In this document: piece by piece, positions 15,136 through 25,000 of the stretch
Layout of the letters: every line of letters begins with the position of its first letter
Position numbering within the stretch: the first letter of the stretch is position 1
From: a virus
Virus record (IMG/VR): IMGVR_UViG_3300009431_000082
Span: 1 to 31,686 of that record
Reading direction: 5' to 3' (one strand)
DNA: 31,686 bases
Translations under genes and position numbers: made by a program
Notes under the pieces: model-generated
Database searches by the model: none
What the model was told of the DNA's origin: nothing
The model's input: the letters and a program-made list of their open reading frames with translations, nothing else

Positions 15136-15886
15136 TAAGGTTTTAGTTGAGGTATTAGATGCCCGAACTATTAAACTAACAGTTGATGCAAAACCTTTAG
15201 GAATAATCAGAGCATCACAAAAGCGTATTAAGGAAATACTTGTGGGAGACCAAGTCTACTTGGATATTAACAGTCCTGATGAAGGGAATAAAATTGTCTT
15301 TACAATAGGAGGAAGAGTTCATTTCTATGAGATTAAGGATATTACTCAGGTAGTAAATAATGTATTCTACGCTCATACTGAGCCCCGTATGAAGGCATCT
15401 TATTTTGTTACACCAATGTTAGGTAATGACAGAAAGTTCTTCAGGTGGGATCAGTACTATGTTAATACCTTCGTAAGTTCTGATTATCAGTACATAATAC
15501 TTAAATACAGGTTTTTTAATACTGAAGATTACAAGAAGTTTGAGTACTTTCTGACCAAACATGACCTGTTCATTAAGATGAGTGATAAAGACTATGAGCA
15601 TGTATTATTTTGGTTTGAAGTAAAAGAATCTTACAAAGAAGACTTAAAGAAGTTTACTCTTGGACAGTACTCACAAATGTCGGATAAGTACAAAACTAAT
15701 ATTTTGAAGTTTCATAAGTACCCCAAAGGTGGGGAGCTGGGTCAAATACTTTACAAGACCAGTAAGAAGAGAAAACAGATGGAACTAGAATTAGGTGAGA
15801 AATTACCAGAAGCTCTGGAGCTGTATGACAAACCTAAACTTGAAGTAGAGCTTTACCAAGATAACCAACTAATATTTGAAGTATGA
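15098..15886 (+). CDS. Hypothetical protein, 262 aa
   Basis: The N-terminal 100 residues appear beta-rich (VLVEVLDARTIKLTV, KIVFTIGGRVHFYEI). Then comes an aromatic-rich middle (residues 110-180 with many Tyr, Phe and Trp) and a Lys/Glu helical C-terminus. No catalytic motif, signal peptide or membrane segment. It overlaps its neighbours at both ends (38 bases upstream, ATGA downstream). I do not recognise the family; it may be a DNA-processing accessory given the nuclease and UDG nearby. Confidence 0.65.
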   Translation: MIYKEIVHLNSPNKVLVEVLDARTIKLTVDAKPLGIIRASQKRIKEILVGDQVYLDINSPDEGNKIVFTIGGRVHFYEIKDITQVVNNVFYAHTEPRMKASYFVTPMLGNDRKFFRWDQYYVNTFVSSDYQYIILKYRFFNTEDYKKFEYFLTKHDLFIKMSDKDYEHVLFWFEVKESYKEDLKKFTLGQYSQMSDKYKTNILKFHKYPKGGELGQILYKTSKKRKQMELELGEKLPEALELYDKPKLEVELYQDNQLIFEV

Positions 15887-16134
15887 CACATAATAGCCCT
15901 TGGATAAAAGGAAAAGCAATAAGTTGTTTTACAAACTTAAAATGTACTTTTACAATAGAATGTACTTGTGTAAATTGTGGGGACATATTTAGCATAGAAT
16001 TTGATTTTAAGAAAAAGAAATCAATTAATAAAGTTAAAGTATGTTGTGAAAAATGTAATAAACAGTTTTCATTAAATACTAAATACCTTGATTTTGATCT
16101 CCACTTACAAGCATTATTAGACACTTACAAATAA
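15883..16134 (+). CDS. Zinc-ribbon small protein, 83 aa
   Basis: Two Cys clusters, CTCVNCG (about residues 28-34) and CCEKCN (about 54-59), are spaced as in a zinc ribbon, with a basic KKKK segment between. It begins in an ATGA overlap and ends one base before the UDG ATG. Probably a nucleic-acid-binding ribbon; the partner is unknown. It may work with the adjacent glycosylase, which is only a positional guess. Confidence 0.65.
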   Translation: MTHNSPWIKGKAISCFTNLKCTFTIECTCVNCGDIFSIEFDFKKKKSINKVKVCCEKCNKQFSLNTKYLDFDLHLQALLDTYK

Positions 16135-16135
16135 G

Positions 16136-16834
16136 ATGACAGAAGAAATAGGAATTAAGAACTTTGGAGAACAGTGGTATCGTAGACTCAAACCTTTACT
16201 TGAGTCAAAAGGCTTTGAATATCTGGGGAGATTTATTTCAGGTGAGAGAATGCGGTCCACTGTTTATCCGTCTAAGGAGTTAGTGTTTAGGGCATTCAGA
16301 GAAACACCTTTCAATGACGTTAAGGTTGTGATGCTGGGGCAAGACCCTTACAACACACCAGAAGATGCAATAGGGTTAGCCTTTGCTAATCCTAATGATA
16401 AGATTGTGCCACAACCGTCACTAAAGAACATACTACTTGAAGTTGAAAATGATGTCTATGGTGGATTTGATTTTAATACTACAATTAATTTTGAGCTACT
16501 CAACTGGGCAAACCAGGGAGTTCTTCTACTTAATACATCTTTAACAGTTAGAAAGAAGGAACCTGGTAGTCATAGTACGAACTGGAGACAGTTTACTGAG
16601 TCTGTAATTAAAGCTCTGGATGAAGGTCATTCTGGATTGGTGTTTCTACTCTGGGGTAAGCATGCTCAATCATTTGAGCACTTATTAACCTTAGATAAGC
16701 ATCATATATTAAAGTGCGGTCATCCAGTAACTCCAGCCTACGGTAAGGACACGTGGTTTGGTAATAAGCATTTTAGTAAGACTAATGAATTACTTAAACA
16801 GATGAATGGAGAGGAGGCTATGATTAAATGGTAA
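16136..16834 (+). CDS. ung: Uracil-DNA glycosylase, family 1
   Basis: 232 residues, the normal length of Ung. Motif A is LGQDPYNTPEDAIGLAFANP: GQDPYN at 68-73 with catalytic Asp70, and the stacking Phe in GLAF. LLNTSLTVRKKEPGSH (131-146) is the uracil-pocket Asn motif. HPVTPAYGKDTWFGNKHFSK (196-215) is the C-terminal motif with catalytic His196. Two departures from E. coli Ung: GQDPYH has become GQDPYN, and HPSPLSAYRG has become HPVTPAYGKD, so the DNA-inserting Leu is missing. It should remove uracil from phage DNA. A role restricting a competitor or host defence is possible but not shown. Confidence 0.93.
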   Translation: MTEEIGIKNFGEQWYRRLKPLLESKGFEYLGRFISGERMRSTVYPSKELVFRAFRETPFNDVKVVMLGQDPYNTPEDAIGLAFANPNDKIVPQPSLKNILLEVENDVYGGFDFNTTINFELLNWANQGVLLLNTSLTVRKKEPGSHSTNWRQFTESVIKALDEGHSGLVFLLWGKHAQSFEHLLTLDKHHILKCGHPVTPAYGKDTWFGNKHFSKTNELLKQMNGEEAMIKW

Positions 16835-17097
16835 ACTTTTTACTAATATGCTACAATGTAGATGGAGATAGTTGGGTTCATCATGACTTAGTTGGAACAT
16901 TTGAAAAACTAGACAACGTTAAAAAGTGGTTAGCTATATCCAATAAGACAGATCCGATGAACGTTTATTATGAATGGGTAGTAGATGAAGATCAAGAAGG
17001 TTTTTACAACACAGAGGAATATTTTGATGTTTTTTGCTTGTCTAACAAAAAGTACGGATATGGTTACTACTTAGTAAAGAAAATTAGTAATGATTAA
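16828..17097 (+). CDS. Hypothetical acidic protein, 89 aa
   Basis: Starts within the last codons of ung (ATGGTAA). Acidic, Tyr- and Trp-rich, with a hydrophobic first strand (MVNFLLICYNVD) that is too short and interrupted to be a signal peptide. The rest appears alpha/beta and small. It is the last gene before the terminator at 17122-17159. No family recognised. Confidence 0.6.
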   Translation: MVNFLLICYNVDGDSWVHHDLVGTFEKLDNVKKWLAISNKTDPMNVYYEWVVDEDQEGFYNTEEYFDVFCLSNKKYGYGYYLVKKISND

Positions 17098-17121
17098 TAA
17101 TGATTAGTAGACTAACTTAAG

Positions 17122-17159
17122 TAGAGGGACTAACTTAGTTTGTTAGTCCTTCTATTTTT
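17122..17159 (+). terminator. Rho-independent terminator after the ung operon
   Basis: TAGAGGGACTAAC (17122-17134) pairs with GTTAGTCCTTCTA (17142-17154) over 13 base pairs with one G-U, around a 7-base loop. TTTTT (17155-17159) follows at once. It lies 25 bases after the stop at 17097 and should end the operon that begins at 12432. Confidence 0.85.
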
Positions 17160-17171
17160 AAACCAAATGAT

Positions 17172-17573
17172 ATGCTAGAAGGACTTTTTAAAGGTGAAAT
17201 AAATTATTTTCCAGAAGAACTTAATAATAAAATTGAGAAAGAGTCCATCAAACTAATTAAAGAAAACCGTTTACTAGAAACTAATATTATTAAAGTAAAA
17301 CAAGTAGTTTGTGATTACTTTAATTTAACAGAAGAAGAATTTATTACAAAAACCAGAAAAAGAAAGTACAGCTATCCAAGATCTATCTTCTGGTACATTT
17401 GTTACAGAGAACTTAAAATTAGTTTAGAAGATATTTCTAAGATCGGATGGTTTGAACGAGATAATATAAGAATTTCATCAGCTAATTTTGCCATAAACCA
17501 TCATCTTAACCCTGAAATGAAGAAAAATATTACAGAAATAAGGCAAAAACTAGGAATACCTGGAAAAACTTAA
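17172..17573 (+). CDS. Stand-alone DnaA domain-IV-like DNA-binding protein
   Basis: 133 residues. From residue 62 to about 110 the sequence follows the DnaA C-terminal domain: RKRKYSYPRSIFWYICYREL (basic loop and first long helix), then SLEDISKIG and FERDNIRISSANFAI, the counterpart of the DnaA signature RDHTTVxxA. The AAA+ domain is absent. The N-terminal 60 residues are charged helix. In bacteria this domain reads DnaA boxes. Here it may bind the phage origin or act as a decoy or regulator; both are inferences. The gene lies between a terminator and a structured non-coding stretch, so its expression must come from read-through or an unseen promoter. Confidence 0.72.
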   Translation: MLEGLFKGEINYFPEELNNKIEKESIKLIKENRLLETNIIKVKQVVCDYFNLTEEEFITKTRKRKYSYPRSIFWYICYRELKISLEDISKIGWFERDNIRISSANFAINHHLNPEMKKNITEIRQKLGIPGKT

Positions 17574-17578
17574 AATAA

Positions 17579-17663
17579 GGCCTTCTAACAAACGTAATGG
17601 TCAAGTGGACTCCTAGTATTACCCAAAGGTAGATCGTTCATCAGAGACGATCTATGGAGGTCA
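17579..17663 (+). ncRNA. Candidate structured RNA element (three-way junction)
   Basis: Within the 129-base gap after the DnaA-like gene. GGCCTTC (17579-17585) pairs with GGAGGTC (17656-17662), including two G-U pairs. Inside are two hairpins: GTAAT (17594-17598) with ATTAC (17618-17622), containing GTC/GAC (17600-17602/17608-17610), and TAGATCGT (17630-17637) with ACGATCTA (17647-17654) around a 9-base loop. The size and closing stem recall a tRNA, but there is no T-loop, no anticodon arm of the right form and no CCA. It may be a cis-regulator of the downstream gene, a small RNA, or chance pairing in AT-rich DNA; only the 8-bp hairpin is strong on its own. Confidence 0.38.
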
Positions 17664-17702
17664 AAATTAGCAATTATTAATTTAAATTTAAACCAAGTAG
17701 AT

Positions 17703-17993
17703 ATGGGATGGGGATTAACAATAAACGGACTTTATCTTAATAAAGTTACTAAGGGAGGTCTATTAATAGAAAAAGAAGAAACAGAAAATTTAATTAAATT
17801 ATACGAAACCGAGTTAATAGCAATAGGTGCCTATACTGGAACTACATATGAAGATGGGGAAGACACATGGTCATTAATAGATCATGTTTCCAGAAGAGTA
17901 CCAGAAATACTGGAAGAACTTTACCAGTATTACACAAGACTGATGTTAATAAACCATGCTTTGGAAAATCCAGACGATGTGACAGGAGAATAA
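17703..17993 (+). CDS. Hypothetical protein, 96 aa
   Basis: Starts MGWGLTINGLYLNKVTKGG, a beta-hairpin-like region, then becomes helical and acidic (residues 23-80). The stop overlaps the next ATG by one base (TAATG). The leader TTTAAACCAA shortly before ATATG is nearly the same as that of the DnaA-like gene at 17172. No family recognised. Confidence 0.65.
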   Translation: MGWGLTINGLYLNKVTKGGLLIEKEETENLIKLYETELIAIGAYTGTTYEDGEDTWSLIDHVSRRVPEILEELYQYYTRLMLINHALENPDDVTGE

Positions 17994-18526
17994 TGATTTA
18001 TATAACTGCAGACTTACATTTTTTACATCCTAAAATAGTATCAATTTGTTCACGACCAACTACACCAAGAGATCATAATGAATGGTTAACTGAAATGTGG
18101 AATTCTACCATTCAAAAAAAGGACACAGTTTACATTCTTGGTGACTTTTCTTTAGGCAATCGTGCATTAACTGAAAAGATTTTAGACAAACTACGTGGTA
18201 CTAAACATTTGATTTTAGGTAACCATGACAGAAATATTAGAAAATCAACAAGGTTTGAATCTATCACTCAAATTAAGAGGATTAATCACATCATAACAGA
18301 TGATAATGGTGAAGAAACCAAATTACCAATAATTCTCTGTCATTATCCTATTGCTAGCTGGGATATGAAGATTCATGGTTCCGTACATTTCTATGGACAT
18401 GTACATGGAAGATTCCAAAATGCTGGATTATCATTGGATGTTGGAATTGATGCACAAGATTACAAAATACGGTCAATTGATGAATTGATGGAACAGTTAA
18501 CTAAACGTTCACTAGATTTATTTTAA
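17993..18526 (+). CDS. Calcineurin-like metallophosphoesterase, 177 aa
   Basis: All metal-binding motifs of the family are present: DLH (Asp7, His9), GDFSLG (Asp51), GNHD (76-79), CHYP, and GHVHGR near the C-terminus. I chose the ATG at 17993 because the sequence before it in this frame overlaps the previous gene and lacks the starting strand, whereas MIYITADLHF is the classic family start. GGAG lies seven bases upstream. Size matches small phage or bacterial phosphoesterases of the YfcE or ApaH-like class that hydrolyse phosphodiesters or nucleotides. Substrate cannot be assigned. The HAD phosphatase follows five bases later. Confidence 0.88.
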   Translation: MIYITADLHFLHPKIVSICSRPTTPRDHNEWLTEMWNSTIQKKDTVYILGDFSLGNRALTEKILDKLRGTKHLILGNHDRNIRKSTRFESITQIKRINHIITDDNGEETKLPIILCHYPIASWDMKIHGSVHFYGHVHGRFQNAGLSLDVGIDAQDYKIRSIDELMEQLTKRSLDLF

Positions 18527-18531
18527 AAACT

Positions 18532-18945
18532 ATGAAAGCAAGCTTCGATTTTGATGGTACCCTTGAGCACAGTGATGTACAAGAATTAGCAGAACGACTA
18601 ATATTACTTGGACATATTGTAGAGATTGTTACTACACGATGGAACGAAGAAAATAAATGGAGGTATGAGTTCTATCAAAATCTTGATGAGAAAGCTCAAA
18701 CTGAATTGCATGACGATTTGTACTTAGTCTCGGAAGAGTTAAGAATTCCTTATTCTTTTACCAACATGGAGTACAAGGCTGACTTTCTCAAAGAGAACAA
18801 CTTTGACATTCACATTGATGACAATTGGGAAGAGACTATGCTGTGCAAAAGAGTCGGAATTAAAGGTTACAGAATTCCCTCAGCAATTGACAGAACACCA
18901 ATTGATGTTGAACAAGCTTTAAAAAATATTTTGGAATATAAGTAA
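18532..18945 (+). CDS. HAD-superfamily phosphatase, 137 aa
   Basis: Motif I is FDFDGTLE with Asp6 (nucleophile) and Asp8. VTTRWNEE near residue 34 is motif II (Thr). IHIDDNWEET (about 93-102) is motif IV with two Asp. A Lys within YKADFL may serve as motif III. The short length means a small or absent cap, as in phage nucleotidases and polynucleotide 3'-phosphatases. Together with the phosphoesterase upstream it may process nucleotides or RNA ends. It is the last plus-strand gene before the terminator and the convergent giant gene. Confidence 0.82.
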   Translation: MKASFDFDGTLEHSDVQELAERLILLGHIVEIVTTRWNEENKWRYEFYQNLDEKAQTELHDDLYLVSEELRIPYSFTNMEYKADFLKENNFDIHIDDNWEETMLCKRVGIKGYRIPSAIDRTPIDVEQALKNILEYK

Positions 18946-18983
18946 CAAAAGAGCAACTTCTTTCATTAGTAAAGAATTTGCTT

Positions 18984-19001
18984 AAGCTGGGAAACCAGTT
19001 T
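18984..19001 (+). other. Small hairpin with GAAA tetraloop
   Basis: AAGCTGG (18984-18990) and CCAGTTT (18995-19001) pair over seven bases (one G-U) around GAAA. It precedes the terminator hairpin in the 3' untranslated region and may stabilise the transcript end. It is short, and no function can be claimed. Confidence 0.35.
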
Positions 19002-19014
19002 GGTGATTTCATGG

Positions 19015-19049
19015 TAAAGGGGGAGTAAAATCCCCCTTTATTTTTTTTT
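19015..19049 (+). terminator. Rho-independent terminator between convergent genes
   Basis: TAAAGGGGGA (19015-19024) pairs perfectly with TCCCCCTTTA (19031-19040) around a 6-base loop, followed by nine T (19041-19049). On the minus strand the same stem is not followed by a T-run, so it is a plus-strand terminator for the genes ending at 18945. The giant gene, whose stop is at 19066-19068, has no evident intrinsic terminator of its own before 18945. Confidence 0.88.
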
Positions 19050-19065
19050 AGACCTCTGTAATAGA

Positions 19066-22000
19066 TTAGCGTTTGAATCTTCCACTTGGGTTGTAGGTAT
19101 CCCAAACATCCAGCATATCTACTACCTTGTTTACACCAGGAAATATTTTAGATGTGTAATAAAGCTGTCTGGTCCTATCTTCAGCTTTAGTAGGTTCCTC
19201 GCCAGTAATTAAGTAACCAGCTTCTTCAATAGTATTATTAAGTAAGTTGTAAAGATCTGTTATCATCCTGATATGAGGTAGGATATTTTGTCCAACCTGT
19301 TGTACAGATGCGGGACTTAAGAAGAAGGAGACTTCTAGATAACCACGGTTTAACATTCTGTAACCAATTACAGCTATTTTGTACATTGGATCTTCTTCAT
19401 CATCTGGAAGTGCAGCACGCATTCCAAATACTAGTAGTGCAAAGCTTAAATAGACTCTCAACTCTGCAGCCATTCCTTTAAGTTTAGCTACTCTCAGTTC
19501 AATAAAATCTTCCAGTGATAGTTGCTCTTTAGTTAGTCTATTCTTCCTAATGTACTCATTGTAAAAATGCTCCGAACGTTCCTGGCTAACATGAGTATCA
19601 AAATAACCCATATTAATAACTTCCTTAGCTAGGTTCCCAAAAGCCTTAAGTCTGGGCATTAATCCCTTACCTGTAAACTCACCAAAAGCTACCTTCATCC
19701 TACCAACGTCATAGTCACCAAACTCATTAGTACTGAAATTCTTAAATCTGGCACTAATCAAACCTGGTAGCCAGTTTTTAAACATCATTGCAGAAGACAG
19801 GTACATGTTTGTTCCAACAGCATTCTTATCTTCTGTAGACATCATTCCATTAATAGTTACTAAAGCTGATCTTACACGCTTTCTCACTTCTGTGTAGATT
19901 TCATCAGTTAGTCCTTCAATCTTAATACCATCTTCTGTAAGTTCAGCTGAGTCTAGTAGTGATTTACCATTTTTAATTTTAGAAATCTTCTTAAGTTGAC
20001 CATCACTAGGGTCAATACCGTAGTTCTGTAACATTGAGAGTAATACATCGTAACTCACCTGCATGTCTCCCCAACGCATCATTGAAAAAGCTTGATCCAT
20101 TGTAGCCCACTTGGTAAGCTGATTAGCAGAAAGACTCTTGTTTCTCTTTAAAACTAACTCACTCTTATTTGGCTCAAAATAACCCATAAGAGCAATCCAC
20201 TTAGGATCTTTATTGACAAACCTGTATTGAGTTCTCCTTAACTGTTTTAGTGTAAAGTATCTACCCTCTGTAGCAGCCATTAACAGTTGAGACTTACTGC
20301 CTAAATAGTTACCAGCAGCTAACAGTGGACTAAATCCCATCGCTTTGAGCGAAATAAAGTTATTAACCTTATGTAAGATTTTCTTGCTGGAATACTGTCT
20401 TCTACCAACTGTAAAAGTTCTATCAGTTGCACCTCCTTTAATTCCATACCAATACAAATCAGTAAATTTATCCAAGAGTTCAACTTCACCTTGAGGAATA
20501 CCCATCACATTAGCAATCTTATTAGTTAAATTATCAATAACAGGACTACCATCACTATTCTGAATAATAGTTTGCTGATTAGGATCACTCATCATATGTT
20601 TAAGAGACTTAACGTTAGTCTCTGTATCCTTAAAAGCCTGATGTGTGTAAACTGACTGGGCAAATGTAAATGCTGACTGAATCAAATCAACATTCTTAAG
20701 TTTTTTAGCCTTACCATATTCAAACTGTTCTAACCTGTATTCAAACTCACTAGTAAAGTCTTCAGAACCCTCAATGTATTTTTCTTCTATTAATTTATTC
20801 GTAATAGCTTTTCTTTCTTTCCTGGAAGCTGCTTCTCTTAATTCATGGTAGTAAGGTATTGGGACTCCCTTAATGGGTTTCCCCTCTGAATTAACCATAC
20901 TGATAGTACCACGAATTGGATCATGTTGTTGTACTTGGATTGACTGTAAAAAATTAGAAGCCAACCTGCCCACAGCGAATATTCCATTCTGTGAGACACT
21001 TTCCATTGTGGATTGGTAAATATTAGCTACAAAATTTTCACTAATAGGTACATCTACTATCAGATTAAGTTCCCGCATTAAATCAGTGTAAAAATCGTAG
21101 AAGTCTTTAAGTGGTTTATTAGCTTCCATGTATTTCCACTCATTTGTTACGTAGGTATTATCTTCCTTATTAATATCAATAAACTCATTATTGGGGTCTG
21201 TTACTGCATCCCTGTATTTACCAACATTATTCTGCTTTTCCCAAGTAGCCATAATAGAGTTTACACTGTCTTGTCCACCAATTATTGAACCATAAGCTTT
21301 TTCCAAGGACTGTCTCATGCTTTCACGACGTTCTTCAAACTTCTTCTGTACTTCCTCACTGTATTTGTAGGATGGTCTTTCATCTACAACCTTGCCTGCT
21401 TGTATGTTAGTGTGTTTAATAAACCAGGATGTATTGCCTTCTTTTCTGGCCTCTTCTAGATCATCATAGTACTGTTTACTAACCCTGCGAATAAGGTGCC
21501 CTGTTTCAGGATTATAAATCTTTTTGTAAGCCTGCATTAGAGATAATCCGTTACTTCTGGCCCACTTAGTCAGAGCTACCTTCTGTTTCTCAGCTTCTTC
21601 CCCTAGCTTAAGAAGTTTATCATTAATATATTTGTAGTTGGTATGGACAATTTGACTTAATGCTCTTAGTATCGGATGCTTAGACCTACTAAGTCTTCCA
21701 AATAGACGGTCCATTATTCCAGCACGTTCAGTTGGTTCTTTAAAATCTTGTTTAAGTGTACCAACAACCTTACCACCTATTTTAAGTGTCCTAAGATTAT
21801 CCTCAGATTTATGATTTATTCGCCTGTTTAAACTCTTAATAAGAAATGAAGCATTTTTCAGTTTCCTTATTAGCTTTTTATCCTTCTTTCCTGTCTGTCT
21901 ACCAAGTTCTTCAACATGATCTACAGCATCTAATGCGAAGTCCTCAAAGATATTCACGTAGTCACGGAGTTCACGCAGATCTTCTCCGTCTAAATAATTA

Positions 22001-25000
22001 GGATTTGGCTTACCATCAGCATCAAATTCGTCTGGAAATGCTTCACGTTCTTTAAGGAACTGGTTAATCTTCTTAAGTTCCTTCAATACGTAATTGACAT
22101 CTTGTTTAGTTTGCAGTCTCTTAATTACTTCATCTATTGCTTTAATTCTAGCCTCAAGTCTCTTGTTTCTCTTATCTTTGAAAAGAAGTCTGTCTAACAT
22201 ATTAGCTCTCTGCTTAGTCAAACGCTCTAAGGTGTCATTAATAGCTTTAAATTCAGTTAACTCAACAGCACTAGGAATAGTAGCTAGATGAGGATTCTCC
22301 TTATCACCATACCCAGATTCCATAAAGGCAATATTACCAGTAGTTTTATTAATATTAGCAGTCAATGGAACAATTCTAGACAAGCCAAATCTAGTTATTC
22401 CGTAACCATTTTCAAGCATGTTCTTGTAGGTAGTTAGCTGGAGATCATAAGCTTGTCTTTTGTACCACTTAATATCAGAAATGGTTCTCTTTCCAACTAC
22501 ATGTCCAGACAAAGACTTCCAGTCAAAAATACTTACTGCTCCATTACTATGAACTATCAATAGATCAATAGTTCCAGCCATATCCTCAGAAGGATCATGA
22601 ATAATTAGCTCTTTAAAAATAGTCGGTCTTGAAGGCTCGCCAGTAGTTTTTTTAATATTATCCTCTACCTCTTTAATTTGAGCAACAACACCTTTTATCG
22701 TAGGTATTACCCCAGCGTTGAAATGTTTTGGTAACAGTATCCTATCGAACTCTTCTTTAGTAATATCTTTAAAACTTGTTAGGTCTTTAATCTCATTCCA
22801 AACCTGGCTTCTAATATTTGCAAACTTTATCTCACTATTATCCCATACCAAATTAAAGGTTAATTCCATGTATTTATGGATAATAATTCCTACACGGGCT
22901 GCCTGCTCGGACTCTTCATCAGTCCTATCAGAGTTTCTGAATAGTCGTCTGTAAAAACTTTTAACTACATCGCTGGCTCTTTGTCTAATCTTTTTATTAG
23001 TAGACTTATTAATATATCTAGCTGTTTTATCATCTAGCACTATATTATCTTTAGACAGTTCCTCTATGATTCTATCACGTTCTGCTTTAACCTCCGGAGC
23101 TACCTCATAAAACACTAAGGGCCTATTAAGTGATTCTATTGGTCTTAATTGGGAAATATCCTCCTCTAAGACCATCCTAGCAGCTTCTTTGAAAGGATTA
23201 ATAACTTCCTCAAGCTCTTTAGTACTTACTCTCCTAAACTTACTCTTAATAAAGTTCCACAATCTGTCCCACCAGCTTTGTATTTTCTCAATTTTCTGTG
23301 GTGTCTCAGTACCAGTCTCTTGAGCTACAATATGTTTGGCAATAAGCTTACCAACAGCTTCTCTACGTAACTTATCTTCATTATCCTTGTACTCCGCCAG
23401 TTCTCCGTACTCAGCCACTGTCTCATTGTAGACCTCATACTGAGTAATATCATTAATCATCTTTTGTACCAGTGGATGATCTCCTAATAGTTCTAATAAG
23501 AAATGAGAAGCTTCTTCAGGTAATGTATCAATCTTAGCTTTACCCTCAACTATGGAAACTACTTTGTGGAGCATATCTGCTTTAGCAATAGCACTCATTT
23601 CCTCACCATTCTTATTAACTACCTTAATCTCATCAACTGAGTTTACGTCAATACCAATACGGTTTAGGAAAGCTGTTATTTTAGCATCTAAAGTTCTAAG
23701 AGGCGAACGTTTTTCCTCAGTTTTCTTCTGAAATAAAGGTAACTGAGTATCTGGGATAAATTCTATTGTGTAAAGATCTGCTTGTCCAACCTTAGCAGGG
23801 ATAGCTCTGTGAGAGGTTCCATGCTCTTTATTGTAAGTACCTATACGCTTCAACAACATATTCTTTTGAAGATCAGAATACTTATAGCCGGGATTCCTAA
23901 TTCCCAATTCCTTTTTTAATTGATTAACAGGTGATTCAGCCTGAAGAAAAGACTCAGGTTCTCTAGCTGTCTGAATATCTAAAGCATCTAGCACGGAAAT
24001 ATTAATCCTATTTTCATACTCTGCAAGTGTCTCAGCCTCTTCTTTCTTAAGTAAAGTGTGTTGGTACTCATGTTCAAGTACAAACTGTCTCCAACTCTCA
24101 TAAGTCTTAAACGTATCATCAGGAATTGGAGTAACACCTTCTACTTGAGGAGTAGTCCAAGCCTTCTGGTTAAACTTTTCTCGTAGCAGTTTTTCATCCA
24201 GCTTAATAGTACCCTCACTTAATCTTGCAGCAACCTTCTGATCATTAGTATTAATCATCCCAGAGGCTTTAATAACCTTAATACCTCTGTACTCCTTTAT
24301 TACTCCGCCCTGAGTAACCATTGAGGGTTTAGATGACTCCAACATCTGGTCAACATAAGTATCGTCTTCAGGACCTTCCTCATAAACATCATTGGTTAAA
24401 ATTAATCTATCAGATGTGTATTTATTCTCCGAAATATTATTACCAAAATCAGTAACACCTAGAGAATTTTCATCTACTTTATTCTCTCTTGTTCCTACAA
24501 AAACATCTGGTATTGCTGCAAATAGATTTCTGCCAAACGAAAGTTGTTCTATTATCTTCTTACCTTTAATTTTAGGATCAATAAGACGTTTAGTTGAGAA
24601 GAACTTGAAAAGCTTGTTAATCTTCTTACTTCTCTTCTTGACAGGATGAACCATTGTCTTAATCTTAGTATTCTGAAGAGGTACCTGGTTTCCATAAGAT
24701 TCATAAATTGAAGATTTCTCTTCTAAAGACTTAGCATCAAACTGATTGAATAGTTTACTGAAAATAGTATTGTAGACTTCAGCAGGCATTAAGTGCCAGA
24801 AACTCATCGGACTATTAAGCATACCAGTCTGCATAATAGTAAACTTAAATAAATCAATTCCAAATGGTTCTGCCAGTAGTTGCTCCCAGTCTGCAACAAG
24901 TTGATTTATCTCAATCTTATTAAGTTTAGTAGAACTGTAAGTAATGTAATTACCAGCTTTAACATTAGTTCCAGGGAACTTTTGGTAGTTAGGTCTAACG

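Noticed and set aside
17579-17663. A tRNA gene
   Set aside because: The closing stem and the length fit, but there is no T-stem/loop with TTC next to the acceptor stem, no 7-base anticodon loop and no CCA.
17867-17992. Longer N-terminus for the phosphoesterase starting at 17867
   Set aside because: It would overlap the upstream gene by more than 120 bases, and the family's first strand with its DxH motif begins right after the ATG at 17993.
19015-19049. Bidirectional terminator serving the giant gene as well
   Set aside because: On the minus strand the stem is followed by CCATGAA rather than a T-run.
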